DNA from: Aralia elata
Lineage: Eukaryota; Streptophyta; Magnoliopsida; Apiales; Araliaceae
NCBI GenBank assembly: GCA_034770075.1
Contig: CM068377.1
Coordinates: 69,480,358 to 69,544,357, forward strand
Direction: 5' to 3'
Length of the DNA: 64,000 bases
The notes under the pieces: generated by a model
The model's database searches: none
Told to the model about the DNA's origin: nothing
The model's input: the letters and a program-made list of their open reading frames with translations, nothing else
Position numbers and translations under genes: made by a program
Part shown: in pieces, positions 33,452 through 44,631 of the stretch
Layout of the letters: each line of letters starts with the position of its first letter
Numbering within the stretch: position 1 is the stretch's first letter

Positions 33452-36176
33452 TGTGACACCTCCAAATCTGGGTTACCTCAAACCACATAGATTTGGTACT
33501 CACAATCCATACATAGACACTAACTACCCTTAAACAAAAGATTTTTAAGTAAAGCAATCTAATAAGCAAAAGAAATATCTCCCATAAAAGGGTTACATAG
33601 CTTCTCAAAATGAGTCCCAGATTTTTAACCTTTATTACATCCTTTAAACACGGAAATATAAATAACTAATAAGTCTCAAATTTCACAGCCACATAAATAA
33701 ATATAATAAGTCTTCACGTAATAGCAAATCATCGTCACTTGCTTATCTTTCCTTTTCCTTTGCTAGTAGACGGCTCATTCATTATCTCGGCTTTAGCTGC
33801 AAAGGTTTAGTATGCAAGGGTGAGCAAAACAAGTGCCCACCAAAAATAACAATGAATACTTTTCAAAAAACTAATTTGTACGGAATAACTTTTTTGCTGA
33901 ATGATAATTAAGAATAGAAACGTCTGAAAACTCAATAGAATATAAATAGAACTTCAAGATATACTGAGAGTGATATACTGAGGGTCACAAGACCTCGAAC
34001 CATGTCCTAGGTTAACAGATAAGTTTGCTGTAACCTTTAACAGTTTAATAAACTATAACTGGACTATTCATCTCGTTGTACAATGTATTGTGCACAACCA
34101 TTCAACGCTTTTGCGTAAGTATTCCCCTATACTAGGGTTGTTCTTCTCAGTTTTGTCATCCAAGAATTTAGTTCAGTAAGATAGAATTTTAACAACTTAG
34201 ATTATGATCAAAGATCATCAACAGTGATATACAATGATATGGATTTTGCATGTCCAATACATTAGAATAATGACTTCAATTAACTTAAGCTTTGAACATC
34301 AAGAATCCACAAATCTGAAGTTTATGACATGCAATGATAACTTGCTAGATGAGAAAGTAGGATTTAGAAGCTTGCATAAACTGGAATCGATATAGGATAA
34401 AGTAAATTTAAGATTGAAAACATATTTAATGTGAAAGAGTTGAGAATAGGAAACTTGCCTCGTGCGTAGTTTTCCTAACTACAAACCACATACCATAAAC
34501 AACCTACACATTCCATTTGTATAGCAACAAAATAATTAGTTACAATATTCACTTTCATTAATACTTCAAGAATTTCTCTCAGTCAACCTTATCTAAATTC
34601 CCAATTGACTTCTGATTATTAAACCTATTTCGGAAGCTACAAGCTTAGATATAAAAATGTTACACTTTAAGAGCTTCTAGAACTTGTCTCTAAGTTAAGG
34701 TATAACAAATTTGTATTTCATAGTTACCAAACATAAGCTTAACATCTATCTTATTATCTTGGTATTTGTTCTATCCATTGGTTTAAGTTTTAATCCTGCA
34801 TAAGATAGTATATCATAAAAGAGAAAATCAAAAATAATAAAAATCCCATGTTCTGCAACTCCCGTCGGGGCGAGAAAAATTAAGCTCTATGAGCTCGCCG
34901 GGGCGAGAAAAATGAACTTGATGCGCTCGCCGGGGCGAGCTTCCCAGATTACAGGTTCTGCAGTTCGCGAACTGCAGAATCTTCTAACTCAAAACATAAA
35001 TTTTTAGCATCAATACACCAAATTAAGCATTCTAAATTAACATAAACCTCTTATGAACCGTATTAAGCATCCATATAATGATTCTAACATCCTAAAATAA
35101 TCAAACCAACAAAACCCAAAGGATTAAACCATGTTTTTGCTAAAAACTCATTTTTTTGACATCTTTTATAAAATCAACTACTACAAACCCATTATTTGAC
35201 GAAATCAAATGGCTAAGCATGCAATCTCATAATAATTGAACATTGAATCATATATCACCGTCAATTTGCAAGTTAATTCATGAATTGAGCACTAATTTAA
35301 ACCCAAAGTAAACCAAAACACACATATTATCAAAAACCCAATTTCCTCATTCTCAAACTTGTTTTCTCAAATTAAATCACTCCCAATAATACTAAAACAT
35401 TATATAACAGATTATTTGTATATATACTAACAAATTTAACCACTCTTGTAACAAATTAGCCACCAAAATCAATCACAGAGAACTAATTTTGAATAACTTG
35501 AATACAACTTTAAATTAAATTATACCTTTGTAGATGATTAAGAAGACTAGTTGATAATTATCAAGCTTCAATCCCAAAATTCCACTCTCAATTCTCACAA
35601 ACTCTCAACTTTTCTCTCTACTTCTCTCCCTTTCTCACTTCTCTGGCTTTTTGCAGAACAACCAAGCCAAGAACAAATATACGTGAAACATAAAACTGAC
35701 CCTTACGTGATTGTCAGTTAAGAGAGAACAAAGAGTTTTCAGTTAAAAAAAATCCCAAAGGCCATAAGGCCACGTTTGGCAAAACAAACTCTCCCAAACC
35801 AAATTATTCTAATAGACTACATATTATATAGTTAAATAATTGTCACACCCTTAATTAAACAATAATATTAATTCAATTAAATTCCATGATAACATTAGCT
35901 ATAATAATTCCATTGCACTTATAATTCCTTTCAATAAATTAATAAAGCTCTAATTCAATTATTAAATTAAATTAGAATTTATACAACATCGAAATTACTA
36001 ACAATATATTAATAATTTAATTATCTTATTAAATCAAATCAAATCAAAACATTAATTTAATTATACCACATCTAATTAAATTAATGCACAACAATTCATC
36101 AGTTAAAAAACAATTAAAACATTCATTCAACTCCAATAAATGTTTTCAAATAATTATAAAATTCCGGATTGTTACA
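33452..36176 (-). repeat. 5' LTR of the chromovirus (right)
   Basis: 2725 bp, TGTGACACCT to CGGATTGTTACA in plus-strand reading. It lacks 20 bases near 34075 that the left LTR has at about 25441-25460, lost between short GT-rich repeats. GC-rich words lie at 34861-34940 and the palindrome at 34956-34979. Confidence 0.96.
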
Positions 36177-36805
36177 AAAACAACATCTCAAAAAATTAAA
36201 ATAAACCTTGTGGTGACACAACAAACTTATAATGATTAAATGATACTCTATCGTTTTATCATGCTAAAAGGCGACGTTCGATATTCCAAATATCTTTGAA
36301 TGTTATAACTTAATATAATTTCTTTGAGGGTTTTGTTATTATGTGTCTCATCTTGTTTAGCGCGCATGTAAATATATATATAAAATATGCGTCATATTAT
36401 TTAACATGCGAATCATGTTATATAATATATATACATATATATAGTAAACATGCACATATAGAATACTATATTCTACCTGGATTGATTATGAACTTTTATT
36501 CTAGTTTGGTTCACTAGAGCCACCAAGTGAACTAAAAGGTCAAACCTAGGGTGCAAGAACTGAATTTAAATATAACTATTACATTTAAACTCGGGCTTCA
36601 TTACAAATGGGTCTTCAAGCGTTCCTTGCTCCTTTGTCTCCAATTTTTTAAGATAATTCTAACTAATCCTATTACATAAACTATTTACAATAAATAGAAA
36701 CCTTGATCAGCAGTCAAGTAGATGTACATAGGAGGAAGATAGAATTTACATCAAGAAAAACTAGAGAATACGAGGTACGCAAACCCTATTTGTAAAACCA
36801 ATTCA
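36177..36805 (-). other. Right target duplication and distal C2 leader
   Basis: AAAAC (36177-36181) is the right TSD of the chromovirus. The C2 leader then resumes with a dyad (36208-36221), the AT-flanked hairpin around 36405-36420 (ACATGCGAATCATGT) and sequence matching 60320-60650 in C3. It stops at the CACTA end. Confidence 0.88.
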
Positions 36806-37390
36806 CACTACAAATAAATGGGCCTTTAGCAACGATGTTTCGGGCAACGACTTTATACGTCGTTGCTAAAAGTATATGTTTAGCAACGGAATTTGTCCTT
36901 CGTTGCAGATTGTGTCAGGCTTTCACTTTTTGCAACGAAATTCATAAGTCGTTGCAAAATTTCGTTGCTAATTCATTGGCGGGAAAAAAATTCGTTAGAA
37001 ATTCGTTGAAAAATTTTCGGCCACTTGATTTCCCGTCATTGTGGGCAACGAAAGTTTTTTTTGTTGCTAAAAATGGGGCTTTAACAACGATTTTTCAGGC
37101 AACAACTTTATAAGTCGTTGCTAAAAGTGTATGTTTAGCAACGAAACTTGTCCTTCGTTGTAGATTGTGTCAGGCTTTCACTTTTTGCAACGAAATACAT
37201 AAGTCGTTGCAAAATTTGAAAACAAAATTCGTTAGAAATTCGTTGCAAAATTTCTAACCACTTGATTTCTCCTCAACGTGGGCAACGAAAGTTTTTTTGT
37301 TGCTATATTTTGTTGCCTAATATGGACCACATTCATTGGCAACAATTTTTATTTTCGTTGCATATTTTATACAACTTTTTGCAACGACTA
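36806..37390. mobile_element. CACTA (En/Spm-type) DNA transposon end, one terminus only
   Basis: It begins CACTACAAATAAATGGGCC and continues with many subterminal repeats of the AGCAACGA / TCGTTGCT type in both senses, the usual transposase-binding arrangement. Two larger units of about 245 bp (from ~36826 and from ~37074) repeat in tandem. The opposite terminus (TAGTG) was not found, so it is a fragment. It interrupts the C2 leader; C3 continues differently from the same point. Confidence 0.75.
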
Positions 37391-38307
37391 TTAAAATATT
37401 GCCTTAAATTAAGATAATCCCAATAAGCATGTTTTTGTAAGACCATATTCGGTATTCGGAGAATTGTCAAAAAAATATTCGTATCTAGTAGTTAAAAATT
37501 ATGTCCAAATGCGGAAAATATCCGTTTCTATTTTTTATTCGAATAAACAAATTATTCAAATATCCAAATTCGAATGTCAATCACCTAATAAACAATTTAT
37601 TCAATTTATTTATAAAAAGTAAAAATAAAAAAATATTGACCAATTACTAACAAATCACAACTATTTAAAGTTGTAAAAATACATATCAAATGCTGATCTC
37701 ATTATAACCTTTGATTCTGATATAACAAATGCTTTTCTTTATTTTGAGAGAGAGAGAAAGAGGGAGTTTGATTTGAATTAAAAGCACTAGTTAGTGCAAT
37801 TGTATATATGACGGTGAGAAACATTTTGTGGTACTCGACCTACATAGGAGGATTATGTTGCACCGACACATACATTGTGTCCTTGTTATGATGCTTAATT
37901 ATTTTGCTTCAAATAAGTATATATTTATTAAAAACAAATCTCAATGGGTTAGGACTGGTTATGGGTATGAATGATGTTTAATTGGGCCTAGTCTTAAGAA
38001 ACTAGCAATTTCTAAAGTTTGTCAGCATGGATTTGTGCACACATTAGGCTGGCTTAGAGCTCCATTATTTCAAATCAAAATATATATATTTGTGAAAAAC
38101 CCTTTAAAAATTACGAGTCAAACTCTGACAAATCTCCTCTTTCAATATTAACTCTTATTATAAATAAAATCCTTTCCAAAAAATAATACTCCTTGTTCCA
38201 TAAAATAATTGCATCTTGATCATTCATTTATTTTTTTAAAAAAAAAATAATGTGTATGCATAGAGAAGGTAAATGGACCCTCAGTTTGAGAGATCCCAAA
38301 TCCGTAG
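37391..38307. other. Unassigned AT-rich sequence
   Basis: No coding frame of note and no recognised repeat, apart from a short GA-rich tract near 37746-37765. The C2 leader does not resume here. I see nothing further in it. Confidence 0.5.
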
Positions 38308-39244
38308 TTTTTGGTCACTGTACTAGGAATTGTAATAATAATAATTGTAATAATTATTATTGTTCTACTAATAATAAATTTTAAATAATTACAATAATAA
38401 TAAAATAATAATTAAAATAATAATAAAATAATAATTAAAATAATAATAATTAAAATTTTAAATAATAATAAAATTATTATTATTATTATGGTACTAAACA
38501 TGCAAAGCCCGTCAGTATTAAGACTTGAACAAAATACAAAAGATGATATATTGAGATATAAATTTCAACATAGATTTGGCAGCCATGAAATAAGTCATAC
38601 TACTGCATGCCTGCATTTACCAATGTCAGAAACTAAAAAGTGTTCACAAGACAAAAGTGTTTACCAATGCGATAATTAAAATTTTAGATAATAGAATAAT
38701 AATAATAATAATAATTATTATTATTATTATTATTTTAATTATTACAAGTATTATTATTATTATTACAATTATTAGTATTGTTGAACTCTGGCAAATCTTT
38801 CTATTATAAATATTTGTTATTCGCTAATGTACTCATATTTGTAATTTATTAGATCGATTCTTATACTTACCCATGGGTTTTTTTAAATTTAAATTTAATT
38901 TGATCGAGTCCTATAACAATAAAAAGAAAATTCTGTCAAAATTATAAATTTTACTTGAAAAACATTGATACCCACGTGACTAGTACAAAAAAAAAACAAA
39001 ATAAATTTTGATTCAGTGGTTAAAAAAACTTTGAATATAATTTTATATTTAGGGTATTTAATTTGTAACTGCTTTATATTATTTTAGGGTATTTTAATTA
39101 TTATTATTATTATAATTATTATTATTATCATTTTAAGTATTTAAAATTTATTATTATTATTACAATAATAATTATTACAATTATTATTATTATTATTATA
39201 ATTATTATTATTATTATTACAATTCCTAGTACAGTGGTCAAAAA
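38308..39244. mobile_element. TA-rich foldback element with long inverted ends (MITE-like)
   Basis: The left end reads TTTTTGGTCACTGTACTAGG, and the right end in reverse complement reads TTTTTGACCACTGTACTAGG. The similarity continues through GAATTGTAATAATAATAA-type sequence for roughly 90-150 bases, ending near AAATTTTAAAT. The interior (38490-38690 and 38780-39080) is non-coding and unrecognised. No clear TSD. Long ATT/AAT microsatellite runs make the arms hard to delimit. Confidence 0.6.
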
Positions 39245-39662
39245 GTGTATTATCTCATTTTCACATGCATAGAAACAATGCTAGATGGTTTAAATATTAG
39301 TGTTACATAAATTTTAGCATGATAGGTAGTTGGTTCAGTGGTTTTTGTTGGAATATAAGGTTTCTAGTGTGGTTAAGTATATATTCTATTAAAGGTACAT
39401 GTTAATTATTTTAATTACATTAACTAAAGTTTAAAATTATAAACTATATTTGGTATACACATATACATAAATATTTTTAGAATTATATAGAGGTACAAAT
39501 CATACGTTTACGAATAACTGAATGATACAATTTAAGTATTTGGATAAGTAATATCAATATTATTGATGGAGTTATTGAGCATTTTTTTTTGTGACAGAGT
39601 TACACAAATTAATTATTAACACTAAAAGTAACCGTCTAAAAAGTGGTCGACTTTATAATATA
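39245..39662. other. Unassigned AT-rich sequence left of T2
   Basis: No ORF, no known repeat. The five bases before T2 are ATATA (39658-39662) and could be its target site. Confidence 0.45.
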
Positions 39663-41743
39663 TGTAGACACCCAAATTTTGCACTTTGTATACTAACCCT
39701 GACAGGAGGACAAAATTCGGCAAATGAACCGGCCTGCGAGGGCAAAGGATGGACAAGTACGAACACTCGACGCCACCGCGACGATTTGCAAGTCAAAACC
39801 GACGTGACAACAAGGCTGTCCGAAATGAGCATTCCCGAATGATGTGGCACGTCTTCCAGTAATTCCCGGACTGCAAATTACCAGCCTGTCGGCGAGAACC
39901 GACGTCACGACACGAGAATCGAGGCGTAGCACGAAAATTGAGAAAGTCAAGCCAGCCAGCCGCGGATTGATCTGCGGCCAATGAGTGCGCCTTTTGAAAA
40001 CATGGAACTCGAAACACGAAAACCCGAAATTCAGCTGAGTGGAGGGGTGGCGGCCAGCCAGCCGCAGATCAATCTGCGGCCAGCCTATTTCAGCTCATCC
40101 CTCACTCAGCATACAGGAGGTGGGCAGATCGAGAGAGGAGAAGAAAATAGCAGCATCAGCTTGGAAATAGAGAGAAAAATAGCATTGTTTTGCAACAAAA
40201 TAGGAGAGAAAGGAAGAAAAAAAGAGAGGAATTATACTCTTTTGATTTAATTGTATCACATATACTTCTCCTTCTATTCAAAATACACAAGTTTACATCC
40301 ACTTTGATATCATTTGCAAGGTGAAAATTCCCTTATTATAGCAATTTTTATCATATCCTTTGGTTAAATTAAATGTAGTTTACATATAATTTATGGTGGA
40401 CAATGAATTAGGGATTGTTAGTGAGGGTTCCATTGGAACAAAATTCTTCCTAATAACCCTATGATATTCATTTGTTGATTTTTTGTTTGTTTTTACGGTG
40501 ATATATTGGGCGTGGTTCCCTTAGGTTGCTATTTAGGATGTCTTGGCATTGTTAGATTATTCGTGTTAGTTATTTTTTTGTAATCTCCGCTTGGTGGTGT
40601 GTGAAAAAATTCGGGTGTGAGCCTAGGAACGCGACCCCGTGGTCCAAATCCGATGATGGACATCTCTTGATGTAAGTAGTAGGAATGATGTAGTTTTCAT
40701 TGTAAATATGTAATCGTCGGGCCTTAAAACAACGCCAAGGCGAGAATCGTGGTTAAGGCCCCGTCATAGTGAAAATATGCGATTGTGGGCGTTTGGGGTT
40801 ATTTTGATGGCTTACATGCCCATGAATAGCCCCAACGCATTTTAATGCTTAATTTGATTCATGATACACCAATTGATTTCAAAGCTAAACGATGAAGATT
40901 TTCATAAAATCAATCAAATTAGCTTATTAGCATCACGAGGATAAGAAATTGGAAGTGCTAATGAATGTCGATTCTTGTTTAACGAGAAGGTTAAAGAAAA
41001 TCGTTTTCAAATATCAAAAAAATGGTTTTATAGAATAAATGACGTTTTATTAAACCAACGTGCATAGGGTTAAAGAAATCCTAGAAATTGCCGTCATTTT
41101 AATTATGAGAGCAACGTATAGGTCTCGATTCCTATTTTGACGAAGGTTTAAAAACTCTTGTTTTGCCAAAACGACACCTAAGTGAAAACCCTGCAGTTTT
41201 GACAATCAAAATCAAACCTTTCTAAATAAAGAATAAAGCTTTCTCGTAGAAACCGAAGGACATTCTAAAGCACTCTCAAAAGCACGACTTTCCACCAAAA
41301 CCCAAAGGATTCTTTCATACAAACTCATCACAACATTCACATAGGCACACACACACACGCGCACGCATAGACATTTTAAGAATTAAAAGGATAGGAAAAG
41401 CATCAAGATTGCGGTAACCGTGTTTCACGGAAGTCGGGGGGTGCCTAACACCTTCCCCTCGCTTAAGCAAGCCCCCGAATTCTATGAATCTCGGTTCGCA
41501 GACCAATTAATTCGGAGTCACATATGAGCCAGCGATTTACAAAAAACGAAATTCGGATGAGTTGGTACATCCATTTCAAATATACCAACTGGCGACTCTG
41601 GTCAAATTGGCTCATCATAAAAAACGATCTTTCAAAACCCCGTCGACATTAATGCCGACCTTTTCCAAAAATTCATCTAATAAGAAGGCTAAGATTGGAA
41701 AGGGTAATAATCACAAAAGGAGCGACATTTCCCGGCGTCGATA
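39663..41743 (+). repeat. 5' LTR of T2
   Basis: 2081 bp from TGTAGACACC to CCCGGCGTCGATA; the usual final CA has become TA. GC-rich dyads around AGCCGCGGATTGATCTGCGG and GCCGCAGATCAATCTGCGGC lie near 39958-39980 and 40059-40079. The TATA-like site is mutated (TATTTCAG). Confidence 0.92.
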
Positions 41744-41745
41744 GC

Positions 41746-41763
41746 TGGCGACTCTGCTGGGGA
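41746..41763 (+). promoter_or_regulatory. Primer binding site of T2 (Arg-type)
   Basis: TGGCGACTCTGCTGGGGA, two bases after the LTR, identical to the T1 site. Confidence 0.87.
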
Positions 41764-42544
41764 CTATTAGAGGGCTTAAGCCGCGTTCAAATCTTGATGC
41801 TATCCTATCCTTTAAAAGTTCATGAATATGTGTGTGCATGCGATATTTTGATTCGTTTTTACTGTTGTTGTGTGAATGTGTGTTTTGTCCAAATAAGTGA
41901 ATGATTGAATGGGATTGCTTTACTTTAAAGAAATCATTTGCATATGGTGAGGACGATGAATGTGAATGTATGTTGAGAGAGTACCTCCTCCTGAGGCGAA
42001 CCTGTCGGTTGCTTATTACTGGACTCGAAGGGCTGCTCCCCGGAGATGGCTCAGGAAACGCACTACCCATATCCGCTCCAATCAAAAGGATTCAGACGAG
42101 TAGATTGCGAAGATATGGGAACCTTCATGCCGAAAAGCCCGCGAGAGTAACCCTAGGGTAGGTCAGCCTCTGATAAACCTAACGAAAGGGAAGCTTCTTC
42201 ATAACCTTTTATCATTCAGTCAAAATAAATGGATGTCATGTAAATGGCATACAACTGTCATATACCTTCCCTATTGTCAAAAGAAAGTACTGACCTCCGT
42301 GTTTTGCAGGGAATAGCTGGGAAGGCATAATAAGTTGTGTCTATCAATTATTATTGCAATAAGGGACTACTAAGATGTTGTTTTGCAGAGAAAGATTAAA
42401 AAACTCAAAAAAAACAAAGTTACAGCTTTAGCATGCATCCATATCCTTTCATTTGCCCATGACTAAACTTCAAACCGTTGTTTCTGTAGGATTGCTCCTC
42501 AAACACGTTCACAATCTAAGAGAGCCCAGGACTCTACATCTGAA
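41764..42544 (+). other. T2 leader with a frameshifted small ORF
   Basis: Alignable with the T1 leader. The counterpart of the 60-codon T1 leader ORF starts at about 41970 and has a one-base deletion near 42030 and a 3-base deletion downstream. Confidence 0.65.
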
Positions 42545-43684
42545 ATGGCTGATATTCCATCTACTAATCCTGGTTCCATATCTAGGGAGGAATTTGATGA
42601 TTTTAAGAAACAGATGTTGGAAATGGCTGTGATGCTAAAGGAACAATTGCTACCTAGACAGGATCCACCTAAAGAGGATCCACCCCAACCTAAAGGCGAG
42701 CCGGTCGTCCCAAAGGCCATTCCTATACCTAACAGGACAGTGATTACTATCCCAGAGGAAGAAGACACTGAAGACCTTCGGAAGAAAATGAAACAAATGG
42801 AGGAGACCATCCAATCTCTAAAAGGCATAGGTTCCCTAGGCAGGGTTAATTATTCAGATCTATATGTCTTCCCCGGAACCAGATACCCTGAGAAGTTTAA
42901 AAGTCCCGAATTTGAGAAATACAATGGAAAGGGGGATCCTTATACACATCTGAAAATATACATTGGGGAGCTTGGATCTTATGCAGAAGATGAGGGTCTA
43001 AGGATGCAACTGTTCCAAAAGAGCCTGACGGGAGAAGCGAGAATCTGGTATGCCCGTCTTGACAATGCCCGGATCCACAATTGGGAGGAGTTGGCCCACA
43101 CCTTCTTAACACAGTATAGCTTCCAGGCACAAATGGGCCCTGATAGATACCAAATGACGAAGATTAAGAAGCAACTAAAGGAATCTTTCAAGGATTATGC
43201 ACAGCGATGGAGGGGTATGGCTGCACAGGTGAATCCCCCAATGAGCGAGTCGGAGATGGTGATGACCTTCATGGACATTCAAGAGGCACCTTATTATGAG
43301 CGGGTTATATCGGGGATTGGAAGACCTTTTGTCGAGATGATTAAACACGGAGAAATGGTGGACATGGGGTTGAAATCTGGCAAGATTCGGGATTTCACGG
43401 CTTTGGAAACAGCTGCAGAGCAAATCCAGAGCGAAAACTATGGCAGCATTTCCCGTAGGGTCCAAAAGAAAAAGGAAGAAGATGTTTCCCTCATTCTGCA
43501 GGGATCATCTAAAAAGGCAGAAAATAATCCTCCAGTACAGGTGCAGAGAGTGGGGCCATCCCGACAGCCTAACTTCACTGATCAGAGGGCGGATGGGCAT
43601 AGGAGATTCGAGACCTCAAAAAATCGAGTATTCACCCCACTCGGGGATCCTCTTGAGCGGGTGTTGGCAGTATTGATAGCCTAG
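42545..43684 (+). pseudogene. T2 gag, N-terminal part
   Basis: ATG at 42545 (MADIPSTNP). The Gag core is complete and close to T1. The frame ends at TAG 43682-43684, where T1 has CAA-type Gln (LMAQKK); the same frame stays open beyond it. Without suppression this would give a Gag lacking the zinc knuckle. Confidence 0.92.
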
Positions 43685-44631
43685 AGGAAAATAGTTAATT
43701 TGGCACCCCCGAGTGACCCGAATGGAAGAAGGTTTGACCCAAGCAAGAAATGCGCATACCATTCAGGCTCCCCGGGTCATGATACGCAGGAATGTTGGAC
43801 GCTCAAGCACAGAATTCAGAACTTGATTGATAGTGGGGAGATTGTGGTGGAACAGCCAGACTCCCCAAATGTTAAAATCAATCCCTTGCCGAGGCATGAT
43901 GGAGGGGGGATCAATGTGGCAGAAGCCAATGAAGCCGAGGGGCCGCCAAGGCTGAATTATATGAAGAAAATTGATGAGATGATCAGCGTGATAAGTGATC
44001 ACGAGAGTACACGGGGAGCGCCAATTAGGTTGGCGAGTGTAAGCAGAAATGTCATAGAGGGGCCCGTCAAGTTATCGGCTCCGAAAGTCCTCACCCTTAC
44101 AGCGAGACCGCAAATCCCTATCCACAGTTTGAAAAAGGTACCATGGAATTACGGGGGAGTGTCAGAGGAAGTGGCCAGTTGTGCTTCGGTGACATCAAAG
44201 GGGAATCCCTTATATCTCCCTGGACGAGTCCTTGAAAGCAAAACGAAAAAAAATGAAGAGATCTCCGAGGAGAAAGCCATGGAATTCTTGAAGAGGATGG
44301 ATCATCCGGAAGCAAGAGGGATCCAGATATTAAGCGAGGAGTCGACCCTAACATCAATCATGGATTTGGTGTTATCGTCCCATGATCACTGCAAAATTCT
44401 GACGAAAGTCCTGGAAGAGGCATACGTTCCCAAAGAAATTAGCAAGGAAGGTTTCAGCCATCTGGTGGACCATCTGTTGGAAAATAATGTAATATCATTC
44501 ACATATGATGATATCCCCAAAGAGGGAAGGGGGCATCGAAAACCGTTGCATATTGCGGTAATCTCCTCAGGTTATATTATGAATGGGGTGCTGATTGATG
44601 GGGGATCAGCGTTGAATATCTGTCCCCTCAG
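43685..44631 (+). pseudogene. T2 gag zinc knuckle to protease active site, cut by solo LTR
   Basis: In frame with the preceding segment. It has the zinc knuckle CAYHSGSPGHDTQEC and the protease active site LIDGGSALNICPLS. The solo LTR interrupts it right after this at 44632. Open-frame residues beyond that point (VDTQILRF) are LTR sequence. Confidence 0.92.
44627..44631. repeat. Target site duplication CTCAG, left
   Basis: CTCAG stands at 44627-44631 and again at 46657-46661 around the solo LTR. Removing the LTR and one copy restores the protease coding order seen in T1 (ICPLSTL). Confidence 0.96.

Larger units (their letters stand above)
24815..36176 (-). mobile_element. Complete chromovirus (Tekay-like Ty3), 11.4 kb
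   Basis: Two LTRs (24815-27570 and 33452-36176), a duplicated PPT, an initiator-Met PBS, gag, protease, RT, RNase H, integrase and a C-terminal chromodomain, all on the minus strand, bounded by a perfect 5-bp TSD. The integrase end (HNVFHVSVLRPY) and chromodomain suggest the Tekay branch. An additional coiled-coil ORF lies between PBS and gag. By eye the LTRs differ at roughly 40-45 substitutions over 2.7 kb (about 1.6%) plus a 20-bp deletion and a few small indels, so insertion is fairly recent. Coding regions carry many stops. Confidence 0.96.
18006..36805 (-). mobile_element. Ty1/copia retrotransposon C2, split by a nested chromovirus
   Basis: Minus-strand member of the C1/C3 family. The 3' LTR is at 18006-19953, then a duplicated LTR start and PPT, gag-pol at 20471-24366, leader at 24367-24814, the nested chromovirus at 24815-36176, more leader at 36182-36805, and then a CACTA end. 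The 5' LTR and PBS are not found to the right. Bases before the 3' LTR are ATGAG at 18001. It is the most damaged of the three copies. Confidence 0.92.

Noticed and set aside
36835..37113. 92-codon plus-strand frame in the CACTA end
   Set aside because: It consists of subterminal repeat words read as codons; no domain, and the second repeat unit does not keep the frame.
38488..38679. 63-codon frame inside the TA-rich foldback element
   Set aside because: Short, no family resemblance, lies between microsatellite arms.
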